From: Puffinus mauretanicus
Lineage: Eukaryota > Chordata > Aves > Procellariiformes > Procellariidae
NCBI GenBank assembly: GCA_023333565.1
Contig: JAJKFH010003354.1
Location: 806,001-870,000 of the forward strand
Direction of reading: 5' to 3'
DNA length: 64,000 nt
Position 1 is the stretch's first letter, and every line of letters starts with the position of its first letter. A model generated the notes under the pieces. It was not told the DNA's origin. It was given only the letters and a program-made list of their open reading frames with translations, and did no database searches. A program made the position numbers and the translations under genes. Positions 24,477-37,200 of this stretch are shown piece by piece.

Positions 24477-25187
24477 AGGGCCGTGGGAAGGCTCCGGCTG
24501 GCACCGGCCAAGGTTGGGCACCGCAGCTCCGCCGTCCCCCCCTCTGCATTCCCGGTTCCCGGCCAAACCCGTCCCAGGAACCGGCCAGGGCCGTCGGTGA
24601 GTCACCCGCCAGCGGGGCGAGAGGCGGGGAGGTGACAAAATCCCACCGCCCACGGCGCCGGCTGCAGCTCGGAGCTGCGGGGAGGGAAAGGGCGAAATTG
24701 GGTCGAGAAGGTGCGAGATGAAGGTTTTCGCATGGGGGGGGGGGGCTCGGCGAGACGGGCACCTAAACTGCGGCCACGGTGGTGGTGATGGTGGTGGGGG
24801 AATCGGTTTAAAGTTCGGCGCGGGGCAGAGGTCAGAGCGGGTGACGGTCATCCCAGGTGGCCAAAATAAAATAGCAAATGCCTGGAAGCACTTTGCACCC
24901 AGCGATGTCCCTGAGGGTGCCCGGTGTCCCTCCTCCCAGCCCCCGGGGCAGGGACGATGGAGCAATGCTGCCCAAAAACCCACTAATTTGGATTTGGTTG
25001 CCCAAAAACCACCTATCCCCGCCCAGGTCCTTCAGAGCTGTTAGACCCAAAGGATGGGGACTTGTAGGGTCAAAGCCATGAGGGGGGAGCCAACACCTGC
25101 AGGGCTGAGAATCCTTTTTCACCCTTTTTTTGAAGTCTAGCATGAAAAAATAAAGGTGCCAGCCTTAAACCATCGTATTTAGGATTA

Positions 25188-25193
25188 TTTATT
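25188..25193 (-). other. CPA5-like poly(A) signal
   Basis: AATAAA on the minus strand, 33 nt past the CPA5-like stop codon. The remaining CPA5-CPA1 gap is short and appears to be mostly CPA1 promoter. Confidence 0.7.
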
Positions 25194-25225
25194 GAGACGG
25201 GGGGACACCACGGGAGGTGCTGGCT

Positions 25226-28200
25226 TCAGTACGGATGCTCCAGGACGTGGACCATGATGTCCAGCAGCGCCGGCCAGGTCTCGGTAGCTGTGGGGATGAT
25301 CTGGTTGCTGGGCAGGAGGAAGCCGTAGCGCCCCGTGTCCCTCAGCTCAAAGGTGAAGGAATATTTCACCCCGTTGTCGTAGGCCCAGTCGATGGTGGTG
25401 CCATCTGCCATGTCTGTGGGGAGAGGAGGTGAGGTGTGATCCCAACGCTGAGCATTCGTGATGGACACGACGCCACGGGATGAGGAAGGGACACTTACAG
25501 ATGGTGTCCACGATGCTGCCGTAGGTGTATTTTGTCCCATACAGAGCGGCCAAGTCGTTCACTGCCTTTTTAGCCAGTTCATTCTGCAAGAGAGAGCCCA
25601 AAAGTGGTGAGACCTGGTGGACCAAGACCTTGGGGCAGCAGAAACCCTGGGGCAGTGGGGTCTAGAGCCCAGCACCGTTTCCCACCCCCTCTGCTCTTGC
25701 TTTTCCCCAAAACACCCTCTATTTTTGATGGATGGGAGGTACATCTTGCAGTCGCCCTCCCTCCAAGAACCAAGTGATGTGCTTCAATGTGCAGGTTGCA
25801 TCTAACGAGAGGAGCGGGGAGGGTCCTGGGATGATCCGACCTGACTCTTCCAGCAAGGCTGGTGCTTGCAGCCCCATGTCTACATTTTGGGACCATCTCA
25901 CCAGTTCCTGGTGGTCGGGCGCAGGCGCTCTCTTGTAGCCATAGGGGAAAAGCAGCATCTGGGAGTAGCTGTGGATGGAGATGACCGATTTCACGTTCCC
26001 GTGGCCGCTGATGAAGTCCACGACGGCTTTCACTTCGCTCTCAGAGTGGGCGTAGGGGCCGCGGTAGGTCTCGGAGCAGGGGTTGCTGCTAGAGCCGGCG
26101 CCTGGGGCATGGTGGAAGAGGCACCATGCAGAGAGGTTGCCCTGGGGAAGGGTTTCTAGCCCCCAGGTTTCTCCCCTCTAGCAGGAGGCTTCGATGCTTT
26201 GAGGCACGAGCGATGCCCAGCGTGGGGACCTGGTGGCCTGGCTCTCACCTCCAAAGCCCGCGTCCCAGTTTCGGTTGGGGTCCACGCCGACGCAGTTGGA
26301 GCCGGCGTTGATGGACCTCGTCTTGCGCCACATGCGGTTCTAGGAGCAGATGGGGCCGAGACCGTCACAGGGATGTGAATCCCCCGCTTTGGGGGACAGA
26401 TGATGCCCGCCTGCCCGAGCATCTCCAGGGATGGGAGGAAACCACCTCTAACCACTCGCCATCCCACATGGGAAGAGACATCCCTCCCCACCCAAAAACC
26501 GCAGCCGGCCACGGTTGCCGGAGCCAAGCGCCGGGACAAGTTCCCCCGCAGCGTCCCCGCACTCACGGAGCTGTGGGTGAAGGCAAAGCCATCGGGGTTG
26601 GTGATGATCTCAAAGAAGATGTCCATGCTGTCCAGGATGGCGGTGATGGAGGGGTCCTGGCCATACTCCTTGGCAATCTGCATGGGGAGGGAAGCGGGAG
26701 CTGCCTCGGTGCCCCTCGGGGACGAGGGATGCGACCGAGCGGCACCGCAGGGAGGTGTCAAAAAAGGGCTGGGGTAAGAATTGGGGTCCCAAGGCATGTG
26801 GTTACCTTGTTGGCCGTCCAGATGCCGGTGGCTTGGGTGATCCATTCCCGCGAGTGGATGCCGGTGTCCAGCCAGATGGCCGGCCGATTCGATCCCCCGG
26901 TGCTGAACTGTACGGAGAGGGGAGATTTCAGCCCCGTGCCCTCCCAGGGCTGGGCAGGGTGAGGGTGCCCATGGTACCCACCTTCAGCACATACAGGGGT
27001 CTGTTCTCGAAGCTCTGCCCAATCTGGATCTTGCTAACGAGGCTGGGATGATCGTCCACCAGCATGTCCATCCAGTCATAGATCTGAAAGGAGGAGTTGC
27101 TGGGTCACAAGGCTCACCTTGGCTTTCCTTTTGGTTTTTAAGGTATCCAGCACCAGATGAAACACGCAGAGCTTCCCTGGAGAAGATCTGGTGCTTCCTA
27201 GAGAAGACCAGGTGCTTGGACCTCTGTGCAAGCAGGGAGGCGCACATCGCAAAGGCTTTTGCAAAAGCAGGCTGAACGGCGGGAGGAGATCCCCCAACAC
27301 CATCACAGCCTCTATCAGCCACCCACTGGGCTCCAAGCACAGGGTTTGACCCCCAAAATGAAGTTGAAGATGTCTTCCAGTGAGGTGGGAGGTGCCAGAA
27401 GAGGCCACGCTGCATGTGGAGGGATGCCGGGTCTCCTGGCTCAGCTAAAACCTCTGCCCAAGGAGGAAAAACATCTCCCAGGGCATCTCGCTGCCACCAC
27501 CACCGCAGGGATGCAACCATGGCACGGGCTGAGCATGACCCCAGCAAGACGAAGCGAATGCACTGCAGAGCAAAGCACCTCGTCTATCGTGTGGTAGGAG
27601 GCAAAATCGAACATGTCGGTGCTTCTCTCTGTCCTCCTGGACCTCGTCATGGTTTTCTTTTCCTCATCCAATAATTCCTGTTTAAGAGGGGGGAAAAAAA
27701 CATCAAACAGGCTGGAAGGAGCAGGGGGTTGGGTTTTTCTTCCATGTCCTCATGGTTTCCAACTTTTTGGGTTTTCTATTGGGACTGAGCCATGGGAGCT
27801 CATCCCGCTCCCCGCCACAGCCCTTACCTGCACGTCCTCGATCATGATGCTGTAGGAAATGCTATTGGACTCCAGGAAGATTTTGACTGCTTGGAGGCTG
27901 GGGAAGGGCACCCGCAGGTCGGCTGGGTGGCCGGGGCTGGTGGGGTGACGCCAAAAGTCAAGCTGGTGTGGAAGAGAGGAGAGAGCTCGGCCCCATCCGT
28001 GTTGGTGCTCATCCGTAGAGCTCCCCAGCACCAAAAGGGGTCTCATAAGAGTTTCCCATGAAGGATCTAAAAAGGTCTTTGGCCAAGTTTTGGGACACAC
28101 ATGGGTCCCTTTGCCTCACTCAATGGATCTTCTGAAACATGTTTCAGCCCAAGTTGCTTGTTGGCTGCAAACGTCCCTTTGAATGATGAGTATTTGTGAT

Positions 28201-29525
28201 TTGAGCAGACACAACGAGACACCGGGGTCACTGCGTGCTGGTTTTGCTCTTTAATGCAATGGTAGAGGTGTCTCCTTAGATCAGCTCTGTGGTGCAGATG
28301 CTGTTCCTCACCACCCATCTCTCTCTCTCCTGCTGCTCCCACTGCTTAAATTTTTCGCTGGGATTTAGCCCTCAAAGCAACCAGAGCAAATGCAGTGGGA
28401 GCAGAGTTGTGTCGTAATTCAAGCCAAAAAAAATGCAATGACATTTTAGACCTGAATACTCAGCCTAGGAACAACACCGCTGCAGTGGCCGGGGTGTTCC
28501 CGCTTCGTCTGAAACAGGAGGGCTCAAGATGCCCTAAGCTAAATATTATATTTATATAGCTATAAATTATACATATCCAAAACGGGAAGGAAAAATTGGA
28601 TGTGAGGTCAAAAGAAGGAGGGAGCCCTGGATGTCACCAGGGTCTCTGTTTTACACTCGGGGCCCCATCCCAGCTCACCTGCAGCTCTGCCTGCTCGCCC
28701 AGCACCCTGAGCAGGGTGATCTGCTCCTCGTCGCTGGCCGTGATGCGGAGGACCTGGTCCCTGCAGGGAGGCAGAGCCATCAGCGCATGTGGGAGGGATC
28801 ACAGGACGGGGGGGGGGGAAGGAGCTGAGCCTCCAGCGCTGATGTGGCCCCATCATGGGCTGGGTGGAGGCTGTGAAAGTTCTACACCAGCTCGGTGGGT
28901 TGGAAAGCACATCGGTTGTTGGAGGTTTGGTGTTGAAAGTGAAAAATGCAGGTTCAGAACAGCCGCAATGGGAAAAAGAGCAAGTGCCAGAGAGCCCATG
29001 GTGGTCTCCATCCTTCCTTTGATCACGAGAGCTCCCAAAATGTTAGAAAATATCTAACATACAGACATTTCCTAACACAGCCTCTGCTCCAGCCCAGCTG
29101 GGCTCCCCTGGGACGGGAACAGCCCCCAGCAGAGAAGGGAATGCTCTCCTTCCCCAGCAGCAAGGTCTCCCCATCTCAGTTCAGTCCTTCCCCTGGAAAA
29201 GATCGGGGTGATGCTTTTAGGATTTAGCATCCCCTAATTTCTACCCTCCGCAGAGCCAGGGGGGTGCTCAAAACCTCCCTCCAAAGCCAGGGTGAAACCG
29301 TATCTTTCCTGGTGCAGCAAAAGCTGATGGATTTCCCTCCTTCGGGCTTTCGTCCTTCTCATTGACCCCAAAGGAGGGCAGATGAGGCCGGGTATCTCTC
29401 ACCCGGGTCCCCGTCCCCACCCAGGGTGCCCCACCAGCCCCTGCTTTTGGCAGGACTCACCCCACGAAAAGCTGCTCGCTGCAGGCGGCTGCCACGAAGG
29501 CGGCGAAGACCAGGAGGATCTTCAT
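25226..29525 (-). CDS. CPA5: Carboxypeptidase A5-like secreted zinc protease (M14A)
   Basis: Eleven exons: 29461-29525, 28679-28760, 27828-27962, 27579-27677, 26982-27083, 26806-26907, 26567-26677, 26249-26339, 25902-26101, 25499-25583 and 25226-25413; 419 aa. The signal peptide is [16 protein letters not shown]. His179, Glu182 and His306 are the zinc ligands; Glu380 and Tyr358 are catalytic. Ile365 (position 255) gives A-type specificity. Features shared with CPA5 include RSRRTERST before the catalytic domain, [13 protein letters not shown] and IDWAYDNG, and it sits between CPA1 and CPA2 where CPA5 and CPA4 lie in human. The loop after Tyr358 reads MADG, with Asp where CPA1 and CPA2 have Ser251. 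The donor of the exon ending at 27579 is a weak GTGCTT. It could be a lineage-specific CPA1/CPA5 relative; only a phylogeny would decide. Confidence 0.75.
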
Positions 29526-29561
29526 GGTGAGCGGACGCGGATGAGCCTCAGCCCCCGAGGG

Positions 29562-29570
29562 CATATATAA
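29562..29570 (-). promoter_or_regulatory. TATA box of the CPA5-like gene
   Basis: TTATATATG on the minus strand ends 37 nt upstream of the start codon. This spacing suits a short leader, as is usual for pancreatic enzyme genes. No PTF1-type pair is evident within 200 bp upstream. Confidence 0.65.
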
Positions 29571-29874
29571 CCCCCTATATAGTGCTCCAGGGGCGCTCGT
29601 GGACCTTCTCACCAAGGCCACATCTGCTGTCCCCGCAGAGCCGGCAGCGACAAACAGATAAGCCAGGAACGGTTCCCGGGAGCCCAAATGTTTGCTTTAT
29701 TTGGCGAAGTCAATAAAAGAGCAGCCAAATTAGGGAGGATCTGATAACGTCTTCCTCGGTGCTCAGGTCCCGCCGCAGGCGGCCGGGCAGGATTCGTGCC
29801 CGTGCACCCAGCTTGGTGCGAGTGTCATGGTCACAGTCACCACCCAACCCACGGGCATGGGACGGCGGCAACGG

Positions 29875-30698
29875 TGGGGTCGTAGGACCCCAGAGTACAC
29901 AAGGACACGGTGCTTTGTTTCCATTAATTTCTTTATTACAGATTACTATTAGTAAGTCAAGTATAATTATGATTAGTAAAGCAAGCGTATATTACAAGTT
30001 ACTACAACATTACTAGCAGGAAAGCAAGCATGTAAACATATATACGTATTTATGATTAATTACTTATATACGCACATATATATAAAAAATTCAAAATACA
30101 CCATTCAAATTATTACCAGTGCCATCCTCAAATCAGTCCCAGGAGTGGGGCCAGTTGACGATGGATGAAGTCTCACTTCAAAGACGATGGGCGTCACGGA
30201 GCCCGGAGCCAGGCATCCCCAGCGAGGGTCCGAGGGGTCGCACAGGGACGTTCGCCTGGGAGTAACGCTCGGCGAGAGAGACAGAGGGGCTTGGTTTTGG
30301 GTAGAAAGCCAGTTATTTTTATGTCTTTAGTGTAGATAGATGAGCGGGCGCAGGACAGCAGCTCCTGGAGCAGCCGTTGCTGACTTCTGCTGTCTTAGGA
30401 GGCCAGTTCGTTATAGTGGTTTCTTTGTTCCGCAGGTTATAGCAGAGTCTTTGTTCCCCAGGTTATAGCAGTGTCTTTGTGTGCGCTTACCTACGATGGC
30501 CCCGAGCTCCCGCCCGCGCTCATCAAGGGTGCTCCAGGTTCCCGGGCTGGATTCCCAGGCTGGCAGACATTGTCTTGGTCGGTTTTTTTAGCAGACATCT
30601 TGTAACTGTGTTTTTTCCCATTAAAACCAGGCCGTCATTCTGGTTGCGCCGACAGCCATGGGGAAGGTGCCCCTGGTCAGGGGTCCGTTACGACTTCA
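29875..30698 (-). mobile_element. Probable LTR fragment (endogenous retrovirus-like), approximate ends
   Basis: Left end TGGGGTCGTAGGACCC and right end GTTACGACTTCA give TG...CA termini. On the minus strand an AATAAA (TTTATT at 29932-29937) lies near the 3' side, as expected for an LTR. The interior has a very AT-rich stretch (29930-30110) and a 26-bp tandem repeat. I recall similar text in bird ERV LTRs. No coding remnant is present and no target-site duplication is obvious, so the ends are tentative. Confidence 0.42.
30411..30480. repeat. 26-bp tandem repeat, about 2.7 copies
   Basis: TTATAG starts units at 30411, 30437 and 30463; each continues through a CTTTGTTCC(C/G)CAGG-type segment. 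It lies inside the LTR-like block and may be an LTR enhancer repeat. Confidence 0.75.
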
Positions 30699-30771
30699 TA
30701 ATGTGGAAACGGTGATGTTGGTGAGCTGGTCCTGGCTGGTGGCGCCAGGGTAGAGGTCCTCACTGAGGCAG

Positions 30772-31246
30772 GATCATGGGGTAGTTGAGGTGGGAAGGGA
30801 CCACAGGAGTCTGTATCCGACCCTCTGGACAAAGCAAGGTCAGCTCTGGGGGCAGTCCAGGTCCCTCCATGTTGGGTCTTGGAGTCCTCCAAGGATGGAG
30901 GCTGCACAGCCCCTCTGGGCAATGTGTCCCACTGCTGTACTGTCCTCCTGGTGGAAGAGCATTTTCCTATGTCCAGCCTGGCTCTCTCTTGCGTCAGCTG
31001 ATGCTGTTGTCTCTCCCATCACGCTTTGTAGGGAAGAGCATGGCTCCATTTTCTCAATAACCTCTTCATAGGGATGGGAGGGTCCCTGCTAGGTCCCCCT
31101 ACCCCAAAGCTGTCTCATCTCCAGGCCAAACCAGCCCATCTCCCTCAGTATCCCATCATGGGACACATCCTCATGTTCCTCTTGGTGGCCTCTATTGGTC
31201 TTGCTCCAGGTCTCTTTGGTGCCAGGGGTCCAAAAACTGGATGCAG
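30772..31246 (-). mobile_element. CR1 LINE 3' end, minus-oriented, degenerate
   Basis: Reading plus, it follows the reverse complement of a CR1 3' region: GTTGAGGTGGGAAGGGACC, CTCCAAGGATGGAGGCTGCA, CTCTGGGCAATGTGTCCCA, and at the far side AAAACTGGATGCAGT. The 3' terminus is therefore near 30772. It is truncated at its 5' end and carries several indels. CR1 is the dominant LINE of birds and supports the host assignment. Confidence 0.85.
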
Positions 31247-32883
31247 TTGTCATCAAGCCACACACTCACAAGAAGAGGGCTCAGGTGGCCTCAAGACCTG
31301 GATGGTTGGATGGAGCTTCAAAGCCACAGGTGAGGCCACAGGTCTACAACCCCAGCTGAGGCTCCTCGGGCTCTGCAGCTCCTACCCACCACTTGCCACA
31401 AGGTCCCCGCTCCGGTGGCAGCAGGTCGGCCGGATCCAGGAGCCAACCGTGTGCCCTGGGCTCCCCCCCATCAGCCGGGTTTTACCAGGGGTGTTTTTAT
31501 CACCAGCTGGAGGACGGGGATTTTGGAAGGGTGGGTCAGTTTGGGAAGCAGGTGCCAGCGGACGGGACCGTGAGCGGAGGGGATGGAAACCCGGCTGCCC
31601 CGCGCTCGGGTTTGCTTTTCAAAACAGCTACGCTTAACCCAAAAACAAACCCACGTGGTGCTTCCCAAAGCCTCAGCTGCACCTTCCCCTTCCTTTCCCT
31701 GCCAACAGCCCCGCGTCCTTTGAGTCTGATTTTACCCGCTGCGTCAGGCATGTTTGCTCTCCTGTCAAGCTGACGGAGGAGTGAGTAACTCACCAGCTGC
31801 TCCGGGGATCGCAGGACACAGAGATAAACCTGTTAGACTCGATAATCACTGCAACAGCAGCAGGGATTGCTAATCTCTGATCCTTCGGTAGCTCCCATGC
31901 ACGGCCCTGAGCTGTTCGCTCTTAATCCCCAAGAAATTAGCAGGGTGAACAACAGAACGAGGGAGGCAGGCTCTTGGACTGCGGATTGGCCGTGCTGGAT
32001 GAGAGCAGGCGTCCTCCCACCTCCATCCTCCCTCTAACCGTGCCCACTGGGCAAATTTGGGAGGGAGAAAAGGGGCAGGACAAATATATGGGGACATTAG
32101 GGCAGGAGATCCCCCCCCTCCCACCAGCGGTCAGTGGCCTGGCAGCATCTCGAGGTTCGTTAAAGGAAATTAAATTCCTTTAATCAGTCTCACAGCCTGG
32201 ATTACGCTGCTTGACATCAGGCCCTCTGCACCAGCCTGTTCTGGTACAGAAGCGAGCTCTGTCAGAGCCCCCCGTGTTACAAGAGCAGCAACAGGGAGCG
32301 GTTATGCACAAAAAAGAAATTCTTCCCTGTCTAAACAGCGACCAGACGCTACCGGAGCAGAGCGTAAGTCAGGCTCAACTAATCCCCCCAGCTGTAGCTC
32401 TGCTGCAGCAGTGGAGCAATTAACTTTCCAGATGATGTAATTTATCATTCCAGTGCTTCAGCAGCTCTGAAGAGTTCACAGCACTTTCAATCCACAAATT
32501 TCAGAAACGCTTTAGAAAAGCTGCACCCTCACCACGCCGGGAGGGTGTCAGGGCTGGCTGTGAGGAGGGGGTTACTGCGTACAGGGGTACAACACGCTGC
32601 TAAGGGCTCAGCGTTGCTCGGAGCAAATCCATTTTGCATTTACTGATAGAGACGGAGCTGCAGAGGGCACAAGGCAGGACAGTTTGCAGTCACGAGCTGG
32701 GGGACGAGCATCTCCTCCTTTCCCAGCGCACCTTTCTTGCTCTTAATCTCCCCTCAGCCTCTGCACTGACGCAAGTCCCTCGGCTGCCTTCTTGTTTATC
32801 TGGGTGGGAAAAGGCTCTCTTCATCTCACCGGAGGTCACTCTGCGTCGCGGACGAGTGGTTTAGAGGCCACGGAAAGAATCAC
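31247..32883. other. Intergenic DNA, no feature recognised
   Basis: No convincing exon, known repeat or RNA gene is visible. Frames are short. It separates the CR1 fragment from the LTR-like block downstream of CPA2. Confidence 0.5.
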
Positions 32884-33919
32884 TGTCAAAGGTATTAGCA
32901 GAAAGTGATTTTAATAGAAATTTATAAAAGCGCGACTTAGCAGAGTTCGATGGCAAGGTTCACTCTATCACTTATTACACGGATGAAGCGTACAAAGGAA
33001 AATCAAGTTAGAATCGAGCTAGAACGACTTATACAGAGGCCAAGGATGAAAAGGATAAGGGAGACCCTCCCGCTGAGGTTCAGAGAAGACACCCTGGCTT
33101 TCTACACTCCTGATGGAGCGTAGGTGCGGCTGGATCCAATCTTAGTCCCAGACTTGGACAACGGTTTGTATCTAATACAAAAAGGGTAAGGAGAGCCTCC
33201 CGGTGAGTCACGAGGTTCAGAGAAGATCCGGCTGGATCAACTCCGAGTCCCAGACTTGGACAACGGTTTATGTCTAAGGGATTGTATGCGTTCAACGGCA
33301 GCTTAAGGTTCATTCACAGTTTTAAGATAGGTCGTAAGATTTTAGTAGCAATTAATCACCTTACTATCAGCTCAGACACACACACAAGCACAAAGATAGA
33401 TAAATATACAAAGGTGTACCTGTCAAACATTCCCCTCGAGACCAGTGAAATATTCACATCAAATGTCTTGGCATTTCTCAACGGACGAGGGGTTGAGCCT
33501 CGAGGAGTGTTTCAGCCCAGATCCCATCGTCCTCCAAATATCGCAAACTCAAGAGTTCGTGAGCTCTGAGAGACGTCCCACTCGGGGAGGTGCTGGGCCC
33601 AGGAGAGCTCAAAGGGCCTCACTTAGGACCACTGTTTATAGGGTCGCAAGATGATTGGCTTCGTGAAGCCATGAAAATTCTCAAGGTTTCAGTAGCAATC
33701 GTATCGTTCTACTTGAGCTACGACTCAGATAAGTGTATCAGGGGATGACGATTATCCCCGTTCTCGTCCCCCACTTGGGCCAGGCTGCGGAAGTTCCTGG
33801 TGCGGTCACTACGTTCCCCAACCTCAGCTACGCAAGGGTTCCTGATGCGGTCAAGGGACGCTTCACCGCCTGACTCGTTACACCAAGGCCAAGGTTTAAT
33901 GGGAGTTTCTGAGATCACA
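32884..33919 (-). mobile_element. Probable solo LTR (ERVL-like), minus-oriented
   Basis: The block starts TGTCAAAGG and ends GATCACA on plus, so on minus it runs TGTGATC...CTTTGACA. On the minus strand it has CCAAT (33654-33658) 14 bp before TATAAA (33635-33640), and ATTAAA (32910-32915) about 26 bp before the 3' end, in the order expected of an LTR: U3 promoter, R, poly(A). It carries an internal duplication of about 50 bp (33128-33179 and 33229-33280). No gag, pol or env remnant is seen. Flanking duplications were not confirmed, and the boundaries are my estimate. Confidence 0.55.
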
Positions 33920-34181
33920 GAGCGGCCCAGGAGGCGGCGGGTGGGGGGAACGCACCACCGCACTCTGACATCTCAATAGCCACACCAGGGGTCACATCTT
34001 CCATCCTCCTCCTGTCACTGCTCCTACTGTGTCTCATTGAGGTGGACCGCAACCGAGTCCTAAAATCTGTGACGCCTTCTAAGGGCTCTACCACGCACAC
34101 AGAGATGCAGCGAACAAGACAAGCATGAAACATCTTTTATACGCAGACATGTATTGCTGTAGGAAGAATGCACACAGGGTT

Positions 34182-34187
34182 TTTATT
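34182..34187 (-). other. CPA2 poly(A) signal
   Basis: AATAAA on the minus strand, about 97 nt past the CPA2 stop codon; the LTR-like block begins about 260 bp beyond it. Confidence 0.65.
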
Positions 34188-34283
34188 CAGCCAGGTGCCA
34201 TATCATTACAGCTGTCTCAAGCACACCAAGGGAAGCGGATTTAGGAGCTTTCTGCCACAGACAGCTGATTCCCACCCCAGCTT

Positions 34284-37200
34284 TTAGTACGGATTGTCTC
34301 GCACATGCTCCATGATTTTTTTCAGACCCAGCCAGGTCTCCTCTGCAGTTGGGATAATTTGGCTGGCTGGCAGGAGAAAACCGTAGCGACCCGTGTCTCG
34401 CAGCTCAAAGGCAAAGGAGTATTTGATGCCGTAATCGTAGCTCCAGTCAATGCTGCCTCCACTGGCTTGGTCTGAAAGAGAAAGGGAGAAGAGCCAGAGG
34501 GGTGAACAGAGGATTGATTTGAGTTCTGCTGTCCTACTTTTTATATTTGTGAGGGAAAACTATGAGGTTTTTATGCGAACACTCAGCTCCGATCTTTGAC
34601 CGGCGGTGTCACTCTACAGAAGCATCGCTGCTTCCAAGAGGGAGAGGCCTTGTGGGAGGGACAGAGACTGTTGCCCTGGGACAGCCCATAAAAGCTCAGA
34701 CTAGCAAAATACTCACAGATAGTAGTGCAAATGCTCCCCACTGTGAAGGTGGTGCCGTACAGGGACTGGATGGAAGTGGCAGCAGCTCTTCCCAAGGCAT
34801 CCTGGAGAGGAGAAGACGGACAAGTCAGAAAGTAGCCACGCTTAATGAGACTAAATGTTAAGATTTCACCAACCTGAACCATACTCAGGGAAATCTCCAC
34901 AATCTTTCACAAAATCTCCAATCTTTCACACCCCTCAATAAACTACTGCCAAATCAAGCCATTTCTTAATCACTCATACTAGTGACAGCACTCACAGCTT
35001 CCACAGTATTTTTGAGAGGTGACATTGCAGGTGAATTAAATCATAGCAGGTTCTATATCTGATCATCCAGTGTTTCATCTCAGCAACTGTCTTGTCAAGA
35101 GAAGGTTCAAGATACACCAGAAAATCCCAAGGCAGTCGGAAATCTTCCAACAGTCAGTGGTCAGCTTTGTGCTCACTTCAACTACGTAACGGGTGGTTGT
35201 AGAGAAAACAGAGCCAGGCTCTTCTTGGAGGGGAAGGGAAAAAGGACGTGTGGCAAGAAATTGCCACAAGGGGAACTGCATTTAGCTATTAGGGAAAAAG
35301 AAAATCCCCATGACAGTGGGGAAACTTTGGGAAGGGCCCAAAGAAGCTGCGGAATTTGTCTTTAGACAAATCAAAACAATCAATCAAAACTCAACCCTAA
35401 GCAACACAATCTGATCTCCAAATTGGCTCTGACTCCAAAGCTTTCAGCAGAGGGTTAGACTAGAGACCTCCAGAGGTCCTTTCCATTTGAATTATGATTG
35501 TGAGATCCATATCGCCTCAAAGATATTATTACAGCTGTGATGCTGTCATTAAAGCAGAAAGAAGGAAACGTGGATGAGCAAAGAGGGCTGAGAATGGGTG
35601 GGGATGGCACGTGTTTGCGTACGACCAAGACTTCTCTTTTAAAGGCACTGCATTACACCAAGTTTTTGTTCGCTCTCACGGACGGTTACTGTTATGGATG
35701 GCATTAGCCTCTTGTTTTAATCCTGATCTCTCCCTGTAAGTACAGAAAGCCAGCTGGACAGAACAGAGGAAGCTAAAGCCACGTCTCACCAGCTCAGCAT
35801 AGTCTGCCGGTTCAGTGCATTTATAGCCATAGGGATACATCAGGAGCTGAGAGTAGCTGTGGAGGGTGAGGAAGGCCTGGATGTTTCCATGATTCTTAAT
35901 AAAGTTGACAACAGATTTAACTTCCACCTCCGAGTTGGCACTGGGCCCACGGTAAGAGTCAGAACAGGGATTATTACTGGCTCCAGGACCTGTTGGTGCA
36001 AAGGAGGAACAATTGCAAACCTGTGAGAACTGGAATTCATGAAAAGTCAAAGTGGACCAACACAAAGCCGGGCTTTCCTAAGAATAGGTCTTCAGGCAAA
36101 GGCAAGGCCTTAAGTGCTGATAAATGCTCGAACAGCAGCGACAGAGCATGAATACTCAAGGGACATACTTCTAGAAGATACAGATTACTTCCTTCACCTT
36201 GTGCTCACTGGCAATTAATCAATGCGAAATTATCTTCACAAAAGACGGCTACCATCCTGTGTGACCATTTTCTTTCTGAATCCCTTATATATTAAGGCAA
36301 TTGCTGGTCCTGTGTAACAGGATCCGGGAACATGAAAGGGAACTTTCTTCTTAGTGACAGCCAGAATCCAGAAACTTTATTCCTACCTCCAAAACCTGCA
36401 TCCCAGTTCCGGTTTGGATCAACTCCAACGCACGGACTGCCTTGATTCTTGGAGCGGGTCTTCCGCCACATGCGATTCTAAAACAAACACACACTATGGC
36501 TTTGAAAAGGAGCAAATCTCGGTCCTTGCATTAAAACTGCTGCCCAGAAATAGTTGCGATTCACCAGGAAGAGATCCTAGGCACAAGCCTAAGACTATTT
36601 CTGAGGGGCTGACTGCTGAGATGGGCCAATGGACAAAAATCGAAGGGCTGGTGATTTTACAGAGGGTTAAGATGGGTTAGACAAGTAATTAGTATCTTTG
36701 GCTGCCCAACTCTTTTGGAACTCCTTCTTACAGCATTAAGAAATGAACTTTCAGATCCTACTTCCCTCGCATTTATTGTTTGCTTGGCAGAGCGTGACAG
36801 CTTTCTAAATCAGCTTAGACACACAGCACGCTTACTCACTGTGGTGTGAGTGAATACATATCCATCAGGATTTGAGACTGTCAGCAGGAAAATGTCCATT
36901 TTGTTCAGCAGAGAGGTGATGGATGGAGACGTCCCATAGTTGGAGGCAATCTAAGCAGAGACAATATGGTACCTTGTGATTATCAGCATATTTCTTTCCC
37001 GCATGCTTACACTCTAACAGCTAGGTACAGAGGCAAATCTGGTTTTCGGGGCAGGCAAACAAGAAACATTAATTTTCTGCTGGTCATAACTGTTCCTCGT
37101 TAGACTTGGAGCTTGGAGAGAGCAATGAATCTGTTTTACTATTTTATTCTGAAGACAGGAAGTTAATGGAAAAGGGCAACAAAATGTTCTCCTGCCTGTT

